DNA of 64,000 nt from Eudoraea adriatica DSM 19308 (GCF_000382125.1 NZ_KB907547.1:558001-622000), one strand, 5' to 3'; counted from the stretch's first letter, positions 54,144-63,865 are shown. The notes: a model not told the origin generated them from the sequence alone. Made by a program: numbers and translations.

Positions 54144-54310
54144 AACTGTGATTTTGAAAGGTAATAAAGATACTTATAGCTTCGCAGAATTCCATACGAT
54201 ATTCAACACCATCTTCTTCCATGGCTTTGGCACATCCTTCTAATCCTGGTTGTATTGCTCTTGAGTTGAATAAAAACGCCTATTTTTAGCCTGCCAACCA
54301 TTGTGCCTCT

Positions 54311-55075
54311 ATGCGATTACTTTGCCTTTTTTTTATATTGTTGTGTTTGGGGTCTGCTTCTCTTTATGCACAAGTGGTGAATATAGAGTCTGCCAGAATG
54401 CAAACCGATTCTGTGAGATTTGTTTTGAGTAATGATTTTTCATTTAGGTATAATGATAATGACGGAAACTATATCTTCGAAGTAAGCGATGCTATATATA
54501 CACAGTTAAAATCAAAGGATTTTCGAAAGTTGTATTTTTTTCTGGCCAATTTCGGCCTTATCCGATCCAAAGGGGAGGATTTTTCAAATAACTGGTTGGT
54601 GCATCTAAGATTTAATTACAGGCTTACCCGTGTCATTAGACTGGAGACCTTTGTTCAAAGTCAGGGCAATCAATTATTAGATGTAAGTGGCAGGCATTTG
54701 CTGGGCGCAGGCCTACGTTTTAGGGCAATAGCAACTGAACGCGTCAGGTTGTATTTAGCAAACTCCTATATGTATGAACTGGAAATAAGTGATGCTTTAA
54801 ATCAAAATTTTTACAACCACCGCAATAATACCTATATGTCTTTTTCCGTAGAACTGCCAAAAAGTAAAATTACTATTACCAACATACTCTATTATCAGCC
54901 CCTATATAGAGATATTAGTAATTATAATATCTCGGAACAGTTCAAAATTGAGGTTCCCCTTAATGAAAAAATAAGCGTGAATAGTTCCTTCTATTATTAT
55001 TTTGACAGCCAGACTCCGGGTAACAGGTCGCAGTACACCTCAACTTTTTATATCGGAATTGGCATCAATATTTGA
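54311..55075 (+). CDS. DUF481-like outer-membrane beta-barrel protein
   Basis: 254 aa with signal peptide MRLLCLFFILLCLGSASLYAQ. Alternating beta-strand pattern with aromatic girdles (FSFRYNDNDGNYIFEV, WLVHLRFNYRLTRVIRLETF, LYLANSYMYELEIS) and a C-terminus ending in a beta-strand with alternating hydrophobics, as needed for barrel insertion. Such DUF481 proteins are small outer-membrane barrels, some induced by salt stress. Ligand unknown. Confidence 0.75.
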   Translation: MRLLCLFFILLCLGSASLYAQVVNIESARMQTDSVRFVLSNDFSFRYNDNDGNYIFEVSDAIYTQLKSKDFRKLYFFLANFGLIRSKGEDFSNNWLVHLRFNYRLTRVIRLETFVQSQGNQLLDVSGRHLLGAGLRFRAIATERVRLYLANSYMYELEISDALNQNFYNHRNNTYMSFSVELPKSKITITNILYYQPLYRDISNYNISEQFKIEVPLNEKISVNSSFYYYFDSQTPGNRSQYTSTFYIGIGINI

Positions 55076-55249
55076 GAGAGAATGAGACTGATTTTTTTCC
55101 TTCTTTTCCATAAACAGGGTTTAATTCCTTATGGATCATCTTTGCTGCGGGTATGCTGGGCTGGATTATTTGAATTATACTCTGGCATGTTTAAAGGTCA
55201 AAGTTGTATCTTTATTTGTTCATCATCTAAATAATTTAAAATTTAAACT

Positions 55250-55579
55250 ATGGATAATTCAGGGAACACCTTAGTTGGATTAATTGCCGGTGCAGCCATA
55301 GGCGTTGCACTTGGAGTATTATTTGCTCCGGACAAAGGAGAGGTCACACGAAAAAAATTGGCTGAAGAAGCTGAAGCTGCCAGGGCAAATCTTTCTGAAA
55401 CCGCGAGCGATTTAAAAGAAAGAGTTGAGGATGCGCTCTCTTCGGAATCGGAAACATTAGAGAACCGTATGGAAAGACTGCTTTCAGATGTAAGCTATAA
55501 GGCAGACGATGTTATCTCTGCTTTGGAAAAAAAATTAGCTGAATTAAAAGCAAGAAATAAAAAATTACAGAAATCTTAA
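55250..55579 (+). CDS. YtxH domain protein
   Basis: 109 aa. The N-terminus GNTLVGLIAGAAIGVALGVLF is a glycine-zipper membrane hairpin, then APDKGEVTRKKL, the YtxH signature, then long charged helices predicted to be coiled coil. Family members are envelope-stress (sigma-B-type) proteins in Bacillus. The following two genes overlap or abut it (2 bp and 0 bp), so the three form one stress operon. Confidence 0.87.
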   Translation: MDNSGNTLVGLIAGAAIGVALGVLFAPDKGEVTRKKLAEEAEAARANLSETASDLKERVEDALSSESETLENRMERLLSDVSYKADDVISALEKKLAELKARNKKLQKS

Positions 55580-55581
55580 TA

Positions 55582-55929
55582 ATGAGTATACTAGAATCAC
55601 TTAATCAGACTTCAGATAAAGCCATGAATCTTGGCGAGGAGTATATCAGTAAAACCCAGGAATATTACGAACTTAAAGTATTTCAGCAACTTACTGCTAC
55701 CACAAGTATGTTTTGCAAAGCCGCAATATTAGGGAGCCTTGGTTTTTTAGTAATTATTTTATTGATTGTCGCAGGCACTTTGGCCTTAAACAGCCTTATA
55801 GGCAATATAATCTATGCCTGCTTGATTAGTGCCGGCATTTTATGTTTGTTAGGAGCCATTATTTATGCTTTTAGATTTCGAATCGAAAGCCTGATTGTTA
55901 GAAGCATGTCTAAACAATTTTTTAATTAA
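55582..55929 (+). CDS. Putative holin-X (DUF1469) family membrane protein
   Basis: 115 aa with two membrane helices (about 49-73 and 78-97) preceded by an amphipathic GEEYISKTQEYYELKVFQQL segment. It matches the phage-holin-X/Actinobacterial holin superfamily, which despite the name is common in non-phage stress operons of Bacteroidota next to YtxH genes. No phage genes are around, so I read it as an envelope protein. Confidence 0.78.
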   Translation: MSILESLNQTSDKAMNLGEEYISKTQEYYELKVFQQLTATTSMFCKAAILGSLGFLVIILLIVAGTLALNSLIGNIIYACLISAGILCLLGAIIYAFRFRIESLIVRSMSKQFFN

Positions 55930-56139
55930 ATGAAGCAGTACAATAATCTTAAAGAAATAAACCACGATCTGAAACGGCTTAGTCTGGAAAGACAGATTGC
56001 CTGGGAAGAAATGAAAGGTCTTAAAGAAGATTTTAAGGAAAGCGTACAGCCCCATAATTGGTTTGGGCCAATACTGTCTTCAGCTAAAAAATACGGTATT
56101 CTTTATTTAATCGGGTTGTTATTCAAAAAGAAAAAATAA
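55930..56139 (+). CDS. Small DUF6327-like protein
   Basis: 69 aa starting MKQYNNLKEINHDLKRLSLE, a charged helix, then a hydrophobic end (YGILYLIGLLF) followed by KKKK. The ATG comes directly after the TAA of the holin-X gene. It belongs to the third-gene position usual in YtxH / holin-X operons of flavobacteria. Function unknown. Confidence 0.72.
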   Translation: MKQYNNLKEINHDLKRLSLERQIAWEEMKGLKEDFKESVQPHNWFGPILSSAKKYGILYLIGLLFKKKK

Positions 56140-56278
56140 GAACATCTCCCTTATTTAGTTTCGAGAAGTTGGTTAACCTTTGTATAAGTCCCGAGTAATT
56201 ATATGGCCTTTCAAATTCCTTTGGTATATACGGGCTATTTTTTAATTACATTTAGAAAATTCGTTACATTCCACCATT

Positions 56279-57076
56279 ATGAAAAATATAATCTGTCTGT
56301 TAATCATTGGTTTGCTCTTCGTAACCTCTTGTAAAGAGAAAAAAGCCGAAACTGTTGCGCAAAAAACTGAACTTAACAATTGGCAACCTATATTCAACGG
56401 CACTAACCTGGATGGATGGACCCCGAGAATTACAGGACACCCATTGGGAGAAAATTTCGGTGACACCTTTCGGGTTTCAGGTGGTATCTTGAGTATTCGC
56501 TATGACGCCTATGGAGATGACTTTGATAACAGGTTCGGAGCTATATATTTTAATGAGAAATTAGCTGATTACAGAATAAAAGTAGAATATAGATTTGTGG
56601 GGGAAACTGCTCCCGGGGCACCTGAATGGGGGTTTAGAGATAGTGGTATTCAATTTCATTCGCAGTCCCCGGCATCACTAAAACCAGACCAGCCATTTCC
56701 GGTTTCCCTGGAATACAACCTGCATGGCGGTAATGGAACCGATGAAAGGCCGGTAGGCGCTATTTGCGCCAACGGTATGTTTGTAGAACTCAACGGACAA
56801 AAAAACACGAGTTATTGTACCCCACCTGTTATAAAAAGGACTTTTCACGGGGATCAATGGGTTACTCTGGAAATTGATGTAAAAGATAGTCTTATAAGGC
56901 ATTACGTCAATGGGGAGGAGATATTGAGTTACGCCAACCCAACTTATAATCCTGAGCACGAAATAGCGAAAACACTAATTTTTAATGGTGATGCGCGGGT
57001 AAAAGATGGATATATTTCTTTGCAATCTAATAGTCACCCCATAGATTTCAGGAAAATAGAGCTTTTAAAATATTAA
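56279..57076 (+). CDS. DUF1080 (3-keto-disaccharide hydrolase) lipoprotein
   Basis: 265 aa with lipoprotein signal ([18 protein letters not shown]). The DUF1080 jelly roll has [44 protein letters not shown] and [19 protein letters not shown]. In Bacteroidota such enzymes cleave 3-keto-glucosides made by Gfo/Idh/MocA or PQQ enzymes. That fits the nearby Tat-exported Gfo/Idh/MocA protein and secreted TIM barrel. It is followed 13 bp later by an SDR gene. Confidence 0.87.
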   Translation: MKNIICLLIIGLLFVTSCKEKKAETVAQKTELNNWQPIFNGTNLDGWTPRITGHPLGENFGDTFRVSGGILSIRYDAYGDDFDNRFGAIYFNEKLADYRIKVEYRFVGETAPGAPEWGFRDSGIQFHSQSPASLKPDQPFPVSLEYNLHGGNGTDERPVGAICANGMFVELNGQKNTSYCTPPVIKRTFHGDQWVTLEIDVKDSLIRHYVNGEEILSYANPTYNPEHEIAKTLIFNGDARVKDGYISLQSNSHPIDFRKIELLKY

Positions 57077-57089
57077 ACTCAAATTTAAG

Positions 57090-57842
57090 ATGCTTAGGAA
57101 ATCAAAAGTTGCCATAGTAACCGGTGCCGGGTCAGGTATTGGGAGAGCTGTAGCAAAGGCACTAAATGAAGATGGATGGAACGTAATCCTTGCTGGCAGG
57201 CGTCAAAAAAGCCTCGATGAAACAGCGGCTTTATGTACCGGTAACGAAGTGCTGGTAATACCAACTGATGTGAAAGACCCTCTAAGTGTTAAAAATCTGT
57301 TTGCCCAAACACTGAAAGCCTATGGTCGCCTGGATTTACTTTTCAATAATGCCGGAGTAAGTGCTCCGGAAAAACCAATGGAAGAACTTACGATAGAAGA
57401 ATGGAGGAATGTGATAGACACAAATTTAAATGGTGTTTTTTTCTGTACCCGGGAAGCATTCAGAATAATGAAGGCCCAGGATCCCATGGGGGGAAGAATA
57501 ATTAACAACGGTTCACTTTCGGCCCATGTGCCACGCCCTTTTTCTGCGCCCTATACCGCAAGCAAACATGCGGTAACAGGCCTGACAAAATCTACTTCCC
57601 TGGATGGCAGGGCCTATAGCATTGCCTGTGGGCAAATTGATATTGGAAATTCGAAAAGTGAAATGACAAAAAAGATGGAAAAAGGAACACTGCAGGCCGA
57701 TGGTTCCTACAAAACAGAACCTACAATGAGCCCTGAAGATGTAGGACGGAGCATAGTTTATATGGCCGGGTTGCCGCTGAATACCAATGTTCCTTTTCTT
57801 ACGATTATGGCCAACGAAATGCCCTATATTGGCAGGGGCTAA
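57090..57842 (+). CDS. Short-chain dehydrogenase/reductase
   Basis: 250 aa classical SDR. Cofactor loop [15 protein letters not shown], structural NNAG in LLFNNAGVS, catalytic Ser in [10 protein letters not shown] and YxxxK in [10 protein letters not shown]. Cytosolic, NAD(P)-dependent oxidation or reduction of an alcohol/ketone. It follows the DUF1080 gene by 13 bp and may act on a product of that pathway. It converges on the cytochrome c gene. Confidence 0.92.
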   Translation: MLRKSKVAIVTGAGSGIGRAVAKALNEDGWNVILAGRRQKSLDETAALCTGNEVLVIPTDVKDPLSVKNLFAQTLKAYGRLDLLFNNAGVSAPEKPMEELTIEEWRNVIDTNLNGVFFCTREAFRIMKAQDPMGGRIINNGSLSAHVPRPFSAPYTASKHAVTGLTKSTSLDGRAYSIACGQIDIGNSKSEMTKKMEKGTLQADGSYKTEPTMSPEDVGRSIVYMAGLPLNTNVPFLTIMANEMPYIGRG

Positions 57843-57859
57843 TAGGTAAACAAGGCCTT

Positions 57860-58366
57860 TTATTTTTTAGTTGCTGATCTATAAGCGGCCACTTCCCTTG
57901 GTGTAATTGGATCTGCTTTATTACCAAAACTATTCCGAATATAAGATGCTACATTAGCTATTTCTTCATCACCAAGCATGCCATAACCCTGCATAACATT
58001 GGCATATTCAGATTTATCGCGTGCCAGTTCCGCTTCAGATCCCATTATAATAATCTCCAACAAGTTGCTCTTGTCACCCAGCACATAGTCCGTTTTTATA
58101 AGGGGTGGGTTTAATCCGGGTACACCTCCCCCATTGGCCTGATGACAGGTTAAGCACACCTGCCTGTATACTTTTTTACCTTCTGCAATATATGGCGGCG
58201 GTTTAGCCTTAGGGGTTGTTTTTGAAACATTTGGTATTTCAGTTTTTGCAGATGCTTCCTTCTTCTTATCTGAAGAATTACAACTATAGAACAAAACAAT
58301 TGCGGCAAGCACAAAAAGAAACCCCGGAATAGTATCCTTCAGCAATCTGTTTATAACCATTTTCAA
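57860..58366 (-). CDS. Cytochrome c lipoprotein
   Basis: 168 aa. Signal with lipobox (VLFYSC) followed by a Lys/Ala/Pro linker and one cytochrome c domain with haem motif CLTCH and distal Met in MQGYGMLG. Its start immediately follows the PQQ dehydrogenase stop (adjacent bases), so the two are cotranscribed. It is the likely electron acceptor for that dehydrogenase, passing electrons to the respiratory chain. Confidence 0.9.
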   Translation of the reverse strand: MKMVINRLLKDTIPGFLFVLAAIVLFYSCNSSDKKKEASAKTEIPNVSKTTPKAKPPPYIAEGKKVYRQVCLTCHQANGGGVPGLNPPLIKTDYVLGDKSNLLEIIIMGSEAELARDKSEYANVMQGYGMLGDEEIANVASYIRNSFGNKADPITPREVAAYRSATKK

Positions 58367-59683
58367 TTACTCTTTCGTATAAACAATCCTGAACAAAGTG
58401 CCTCCGGAATCATCCGATACATAGAGAGAGCCATCCGGACCCTGAGCCAAACCTGTAGGCCTGTGTTTTGCCTCGCTCGGGGAAGAAACTTTTTCTACGC
58501 CGGCAAAGCCATCGGCAAAAACCTGCCAATCCCCGCTGGGTTTTCCATCCTTAAATGGCACAAAGGCAACCAAATACCCTTCTTGTTTTTCAGGTGCCCG
58601 GTTCCAGGAACCATGAAATGCAATAAAAGCACCATTCCTGTATTCCTCCGGAAACATCTCTCCGGTATAGAAAAGCAGTGCGTTAGGGGCAATATGTGCA
58701 GGAAAAGTAACAACAGGATCTATGGCATTTTCGCCTGCTGTTTTTGTGCCATCACCACCATATTCGGGTGACAAAATTTTCTTGTTCTGATAATGATCAT
58801 AATAAATATAAGGCCATCCGGCATCGTCACCTTCATTAATTATATACATGGTTTCTGCAGGTAAGTTGGCCGAGGTCTTTTGATCAAAAAGATCCGGATA
58901 AAGTGTGTTCAACTGATCTCTTCCGTGTTGTGTAACTACCAGCTTATTTAGTTGAAAATTCCAGTCGAGCCCGACCACGTTTCGCAGGCCCGTAGCATAT
59001 CTCTTCCCTTCAGCATAGGACTGTTTAAATTTATCAGCCCTGAATTGCCAAATACCGCCGGCAGAATCGAGTATCGCGCATGGCATTACCCCGGGAGAAC
59101 CCAAAGTCCTGTCTTCCTCCTGGCATGCGTTGGAATACGCCCCTATATTAACATAAATATTCCCGTCTCCATCAAGTGTAAAGGATTTTGTAGCATGCGT
59201 TCTGTAAGACACCAGGTTTGTTACCAAAGTGTCCGGGTTAGAGGATTCGGTTACTTCGCCATTGGCATCCAGTTTATATCTGAAAATTTCTTCATCAGAT
59301 GAGGCGTATAAATAACTTTCATCAATATAAATTCCCGTTCCGCCATAATCCCCAAACCCCTTTTTTGTGTCGGCTATACCATCACCATCCTGGTCTTCGA
59401 GGTAAAGTATACCTTCACCATCGATTGGTTTTCTCAACTTCAGGTAGATGGCTCCGTTAGAATTAACTGTTATATGACGTGGAGCCCCCAGGGAATCAGC
59501 CACCTTAATTACCCCGAAGCCATCAGGCACCTTAATCCCTTCGTTATCCGGGCTTACGGCCAAAGCGGCCTTACCTTCGGTATTTTCCTGTTTCTGCCGG
59601 CAGGCAGAAAATGCCAGCAGTACAATGCTAAAAAAAAGGAATTTTGCAAGCAGATTATGTAATTTCTGTGAAGTTCCGAACAT
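58367..59683 (-). CDS. PQQ-dependent sugar dehydrogenase-like lipoprotein
   Basis: 438 aa, lipoprotein (lipobox LLAFSAC). Six-bladed propeller of the glucose/L-sorbosone dehydrogenase (GSDH) family: GLRNVVGLDWN, WPYIYYDHYQ, AFHGSWNRAPE and HRPTGLAQGPDGSLYVSDD are characteristic. Oxidises aldoses or similar outside the inner membrane with PQQ. It is directly coupled to a cytochrome c gene. No PQQ synthesis genes are in the window, so cofactor may be imported or the domain may use none. Confidence 0.87.
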   Translation of the reverse strand: MFGTSQKLHNLLAKFLFFSIVLLAFSACRQKQENTEGKAALAVSPDNEGIKVPDGFGVIKVADSLGAPRHITVNSNGAIYLKLRKPIDGEGILYLEDQDGDGIADTKKGFGDYGGTGIYIDESYLYASSDEEIFRYKLDANGEVTESSNPDTLVTNLVSYRTHATKSFTLDGDGNIYVNIGAYSNACQEEDRTLGSPGVMPCAILDSAGGIWQFRADKFKQSYAEGKRYATGLRNVVGLDWNFQLNKLVVTQHGRDQLNTLYPDLFDQKTSANLPAETMYIINEGDDAGWPYIYYDHYQNKKILSPEYGGDGTKTAGENAIDPVVTFPAHIAPNALLFYTGEMFPEEYRNGAFIAFHGSWNRAPEKQEGYLVAFVPFKDGKPSGDWQVFADGFAGVEKVSSPSEAKHRPTGLAQGPDGSLYVSDDSGGTLFRIVYTKE

Positions 59684-59789
59684 ACTATTTTAATTTAAGG
59701 TCCCTAAATGTATACAATTTTATCGCTTTCTATATTTAAGATAAAGATATTTCGAAAATCATTTATAGGTAGCTTTATTTTCCAGGAAA

Positions 59790-60905
59790 TCAGGATGAGG
59801 TCAAATCTATCTTTTTTCCTGTTTTTACTGCCTTATATATAGCATCTATAATTTTCATATCCTTTACGCCCTCTTCGCCATCTACAGGTATCACGGGCTG
59901 TTTGTTTTCCAATATTATACCTGCCATCTCATCCATCTGCACAGTCTGATGGGTAATATGAGGATCTGTGAGTTCTCCCTTATGAGTGCGTGCTTTTATT
60001 GGTCCGTAACCAGTGGACGGCTGCATTTCGGCCCACCCTTCTATGCCCGCAAGGTAAAATCTATCCAGATGATTTACGGCATAGGTAGAAAGGCAGGAGG
60101 CCACAGCGCCACCTGGAAAGCCTAATTGAAACTGAATGGTTTCATCTATTCCTTCCTTGAATTTAACGGGATCATTTTTGGTTTCCTGGGCAGTAACCCA
60201 TATGGGTTCTTCCCCTATCATATAACGTGCCCCGTTAATAGAATAAATGCCTATATCCATCATTGCCCCGCCTCCTGAAAGTTTTTTATTCAATCTCCAT
60301 TGATTGGGATCTCCAATTATAAAGCCCGATTGCCCCTGGAAAAAGATAATTTTTCCAAATTCACCTTTCTTTCTCATCCCGACAATTTTAAGGGTTTTAG
60401 CTTCGAAATGCATGCGATACCCTATGAGTAATTTAACATTGACAGCCCTGCAGGCATCTACCATCTCCTGTCCTTCTCTGGCGTTTATTCCCATTGGCTT
60501 TTCACAGATCACATGCTTCCCGGCCGCGGCAACGCGTTTGGTAAATTCGCAATGCAGTCCGTTTGGTGTAATAACATAGACCGCATCTATATCCGGGTTG
60601 TCCTTTATTTCATCAAAATTATCATAGTTGTAACAATTTTTACCCTCGATCCCATACTTTGACTGCCATATGGCAACTTTGGAAGGTGTTCCACTGATCA
60701 CTCCTACCAGTTTGGCTTTCCTGCAGCTTTGCATAGCTTCCGCCACCCTTGTCCCATAGCTGCCTAAGCCCATTATTGCAACCCGTAACAACGGGCCGTC
60801 ATAGTGGTTGTTTGTATACGCGAAAAGACTGCTTGAATTTAATAAAACCGGCAATCCCAGGGCCGAAGTGGCTATTTTTTGTACAAATTCTCTGCGTGAG
60901 CTCAT
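59790..60905 (-). CDS. Gfo/Idh/MocA oxidoreductase with Tat signal
   Basis: 371 aa. The N-terminus SSRREFVQKIATSALG is a twin-arginine export signal. Then the Rossmann loop MGLGSYGTRVAEAM, the EKP motif in VICEKPMGIN and GGGAMMDIGIYSINGARYM in the C-terminal domain. Tat-exported members with tightly bound NAD(H) oxidise sugar C3-OH or related groups in the periplasm. It fits the secreted sugar-oxidation set (DUF1080, TIM barrel). Confidence 0.9.
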   Translation of the reverse strand: MSSRREFVQKIATSALGLPVLLNSSSLFAYTNNHYDGPLLRVAIMGLGSYGTRVAEAMQSCRKAKLVGVISGTPSKVAIWQSKYGIEGKNCYNYDNFDEIKDNPDIDAVYVITPNGLHCEFTKRVAAAGKHVICEKPMGINAREGQEMVDACRAVNVKLLIGYRMHFEAKTLKIVGMRKKGEFGKIIFFQGQSGFIIGDPNQWRLNKKLSGGGAMMDIGIYSINGARYMIGEEPIWVTAQETKNDPVKFKEGIDETIQFQLGFPGGAVASCLSTYAVNHLDRFYLAGIEGWAEMQPSTGYGPIKARTHKGELTDPHITHQTVQMDEMAGIILENKQPVIPVDGEEGVKDMKIIDAIYKAVKTGKKIDLTSS

Positions 60906-60987
60906 ATTATTATTTTTTTAATGTATATAAACATAAGAATTAATTTAATTGATCGCTAAATCAGGTTAAAAACTTGTCTTTGTACTT

Positions 60988-61007
60988 ATCCCATTTAAAA
61001 ATGGGAT
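60988..61007. other. Short perfect hairpin in an intergenic region
   Basis: ATCCCATT, TAAA loop, AATGGGAT. An 8-bp palindrome between the divergent Gfo/Idh/MocA gene and the small membrane-protein gene; it could be an operator. No T run directly follows. Confidence 0.3.
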
Positions 61008-61085
61008 TAATTAAATTTTGTTAAGTATTTGTTAATTATTTTTAAAATTACTATCTTACCTTACCAACCATTAATAAATCTTATT

Positions 61086-61268
61086 ATGCAAGCATCGGAA
61101 AAATTACTTTCGTCCCGGATTCTAACCATAGTCCTGTCTATGATCCTTGTCCTTGCAGCGATTCTTCTTTATACGGAATATATCCCGGAATTGCTTGTAA
61201 AAGCAGAGCATGCTATAGCTACTCACATGGTAGATATTGATGCTACTATTGTGGCAAATAACTATTGA
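61086..61268 (+). CDS. Small single-helix membrane protein
   Basis: 60 codons from the ATG at 61086. MQASEKLLSSRILTIVLSMI leads into one membrane helix (about residues 10-28), followed by an acidic, periplasmic-looking tail. An in-frame ATG at 61029 would add a hydrophobic, less likely lead. No family recognised. It stands alone and could be a real small protein or a chance frame. Confidence 0.45.
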   Translation: MQASEKLLSSRILTIVLSMILVLAAILLYTEYIPELLVKAEHAIATHMVDIDATIVANNY

Positions 61269-61808
61269 ATTCTATACTGAATTCCATTTAATTTATTTAA
61301 TGCAACTATTTGTATTGGACATGTTATGTTCTATAAAACACAGTTCCAACTTACCCCTTGTTCCGTAATTCATTCCTTAAGCCTATTATTAGAAACCACT
61401 AAGTTACCAGGCTCACCAGCACCTGCCTGATTAGCAATTCTTAAGATCTTGAGGCATTATATTTTCTTCATTTATAAGTGCTTACATGGGGGAATTTGAT
61501 AATATCATTGCCTCCAAATAATTTTAGACTTCTAAATAAATATGATTTATCAATGGCCTTTAGTCTTTTGTTACATTATTTGTTTGGGTAGCAGGTTCCC
61601 GTTGCGTTAAACATTTCCTTGTCCATTTAAGGTTCTTTTGACCCGTCCTCAAGGCCTCCAGGTAGATGGTTCTAAATCATGAGCATAAAAATACATTTTA
61701 CGGTTCGATTTTTACCAAATAAAAAAACCGGATTATTTAAAATCCGGTTTTGTTTACTCCTGGTTCCAAGCCCTTTTGAAAAGCATATATTTCAGTGGGT
61801 ATACGTCC
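61269..61808. other. 540-bp AT-rich intergenic region
   Basis: No open frame of useful length and no recognisable RNA. It ends with the terminator of the leftward gene at 61809. Confidence 0.5.
61721..61752 (-). terminator. Intrinsic terminator
   Basis: AAAACCGGATT (61724-61734) pairs with AATCCGGTTTT (61741-61751), T run on the minus strand. It ends the leftward gene at 61809-62570. Confidence 0.85.
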
Positions 61809-62570
61809 TTAGTTTCCCATAAATGACATTTCCGGGACAAGCTTGTGCGTTTCTACAAGGTTGCCGTAAATTTCAAAAGATTTTGTGTAAAGATCCACAT
61901 CTGTCATATAGGAATTAAACCCATATTTCTCATTGTAGGCATCTTCAAAATCGAAATCCTCTGACTTCCATTCACCCATGGCTTTCATGGGGTCGTCAAA
62001 AAAGGTGATAATCCTAAATTCACCTAACTGACTACCCGAGCTTATCTTAAAAACAGCTGTCTTTCTGCTAGAATTCTCTTTTAATATTACCATACGACGG
62101 TGCATAAAACGCCTAAAATCACTTGAATTAGCAGCTTTAATATTTATTATTTGAACATTCATAAACTTACTGGGGGTGCCACCTTCTTCCCAATTTACGC
62201 TCCAGTTTTTAATTCGCCACCAAATTTTGCTGCCTTCAGGGTTCTCGGCAAATTGCGTAACGTTTTTGGCCCAATAATCTAACTCTTTAGTATTATCGGC
62301 ATTGTAGAGGTTATCTAATGTCCTCGCAACCTGAACCCTTTCGAACATGCCCTGATCTGGCCCTGTCATTATTTGATAGGTGACAATAGCATTTTCCGGG
62401 CTATTGTTGAACATTTGGGTTTTTTTAGCCGCTGCTTTTTTAAAATCGTCTGCCTGTCCGGATTTTGCCTTCCAGCGCATTGTCCTGTAATACTCCCAAT
62501 TTGGATTTGTTTGAGCATAGCCTGGTAAGGCCAGCAATAAAATAAATAATAATGTTAAAACACGTTTCAT
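61809..62570 (-). CDS. Secreted protein with tandem ABM-like halves, unknown function
   Basis: 253 aa with signal peptide MKRVLTLLFILLLALPGYAQ. Two halves of similar pattern (a strand with aromatic residues, an amphipathic helix, then strand-turn-strand): WEYYRTMRWKAKSGQADDF... and FMNVQIINIKAANSSDFRRF..., each resembling a dimeric alpha/beta barrel (ABM/NIPSNAP-like) module. The layout matches the secreted protein at 63106, probably a distant paralogue. No catalytic residues seen. Confidence 0.62.
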   Translation of the reverse strand: MKRVLTLLFILLLALPGYAQTNPNWEYYRTMRWKAKSGQADDFKKAAAKKTQMFNNSPENAIVTYQIMTGPDQGMFERVQVARTLDNLYNADNTKELDYWAKNVTQFAENPEGSKIWWRIKNWSVNWEEGGTPSKFMNVQIINIKAANSSDFRRFMHRRMVILKENSSRKTAVFKISSGSQLGEFRIITFFDDPMKAMGEWKSEDFDFEDAYNEKYGFNSYMTDVDLYTKSFEIYGNLVETHKLVPEMSFMGN

Positions 62571-63105
62571 AATTAATTGGTTATTAGTTAGTAAATAAGA
62601 ATACTTACTGAAGATATGGATAAGAAAGCATCTATCAAATCAAGTTATGACCAAACTACCATAATTGTGTCCGAATGGTATCAATTCCTTATCCAAGGTT
62701 TTAACAATGATAAAATTATTGGGTTAATTAAGATAAAGTTATTCCCGGAAACAGAAAACATATTGATTACAGATGGAAGGCGCATAGAAGGTCCGGACAG
62801 AAAATCCATGGTTACCTTTGGTGGCCATCAATAGGGTCGTATCATGGAGGTTACCCATGATAAAAATTCAGAGGTTCGTTATTCAGTTTACAAGGCCCAA
62901 CGATTTCGCGGCCTGTATCTCAAATTAGATCACCCTACGGGCAAACACAGAGATCTTTAATTACGTGCAGGGATAATCTCTTGAAAATGACAAACCATTT
63001 ATAATAGAACTACACTATGGTTCCAGATTATTGTTTTGGACTTTTATAGGCTTCAAATCCATTTTTTTTACTACCTTTTTGGCAGTAACTATAAACCAAA
63101 ACAAA
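62571..63105. other. Intergenic region containing a broken reading frame
   Basis: Divergent region between the two secreted ABM-like genes. It contains the interrupted frame 62616-62960 described separately. A TACCTTTTTG box near 63070, close to the Bacteroidota -7 element, may serve the gene at 63106. Confidence 0.45.
62616..62960 (+). pseudogene. Interrupted open frame, possible gene remnant
   Basis: 115 codons in a single frame broken by one TAG at 62832-62834. Before it MDKKASIKSSYDQTTIIVSE..., after it EVTHDKNSEVRYSVYKAQRF and GLYLKLDHPTGKHRDL. The second part has protein-like composition, but I recognise no family. Could be a degraded gene or chance. Confidence 0.3.
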
Positions 63106-63816
63106 ATGAAAAAATTAATTCTTACGTCACTGTTATTTGTGACCTTTTCTATTAGTGCTCAGGATTTCTATTGGACCTATTACAATTTCAGTGTAGAACC
63201 TAAAAATGAGGCTGCTGTATTACAACTGGTACAAGATTATTTTAAAGAACATAAGCAGGATGGCGTTACCGTACGTTTTTTTGAAAACCACTTTAACGAC
63301 AGTGGTAATAACTATACCCATTCCATTGGATTTTCGGGTACTTTGGATGCCATGGGAAATCAGTATTCCGGCGCACAGAGCGATTCCTGGGACCTGTTTC
63401 TGACAAGAGTAAACCAGCTCATCAAAGGATCATTCAGTTCTTTTATGGGGCGTGGTATTTCTACCCATGGTCCGGCTACCGAAGGTAATGATTGGCCCGT
63501 TCAAAATTATGTATACCTTCATGTGAAAGACCCCAGTGCCTTTTTAGCAGCCAGGGAAAAATATTTTTCTTCGTTTAAATCAGATGTAAGGCTAACTGTA
63601 TTGGGAAGTATCACCTCTGGTCGTTCTCCACATGGGGAGACTCATATGGTAATTCAGGGCTATAAGGATTTCAAATCTGCTATGGCAGGTATGGATGCCC
63701 TTCTTACATCGGATCAGGTTGAAGCCCGCAGGAAAGCCTGGAAAGAATTTAACGAAAATGATGGCGGTGTTTCTGTAATACGCTCAGGTACCAGGATCCT
63801 GTTAGGTAAATGGTAA
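63106..63816 (+). CDS. Secreted protein with tandem ABM-like halves, second copy
   Basis: 236 aa from the ATG at 63106, signal peptide MKKLILTSLLFVTFSISAQ; an upstream in-frame Met at 63031 adds 25 residues without improving the signal. Two similar halves: WTYYNFSVEPKNEAAVLQLV... and YVYLHVKDPSAFLAAREKYF..., each with an aromatic strand, a helix and a paired strand as in ABM-type barrels. It resembles the layout of the protein at 61809. Function unknown. Ends before a strong terminator. Confidence 0.65.
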   Translation: MKKLILTSLLFVTFSISAQDFYWTYYNFSVEPKNEAAVLQLVQDYFKEHKQDGVTVRFFENHFNDSGNNYTHSIGFSGTLDAMGNQYSGAQSDSWDLFLTRVNQLIKGSFSSFMGRGISTHGPATEGNDWPVQNYVYLHVKDPSAFLAAREKYFSSFKSDVRLTVLGSITSGRSPHGETHMVIQGYKDFKSAMAGMDALLTSDQVEARRKAWKEFNENDGGVSVIRSGTRILLGKW

Positions 63817-63833
63817 AAGCATCTGTTTAAAAT

Positions 63834-63865
63834 AAAAGCCCCTTTCGGAATAAGGGGCTTTTTTT
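63834..63865 (+). terminator. Strong intrinsic terminator
   Basis: AAAAGCCCCTT, a 7-nt loop and AAGGGGCTTTTTTT. It ends the secreted-protein transcript. Confidence 0.92.

Noticed and set aside
55582-55929. Prophage lysis gene (holin)
   Set aside because: No other phage genes, and the YtxH / holin-X / small-protein trio is a common non-phage envelope-stress operon.
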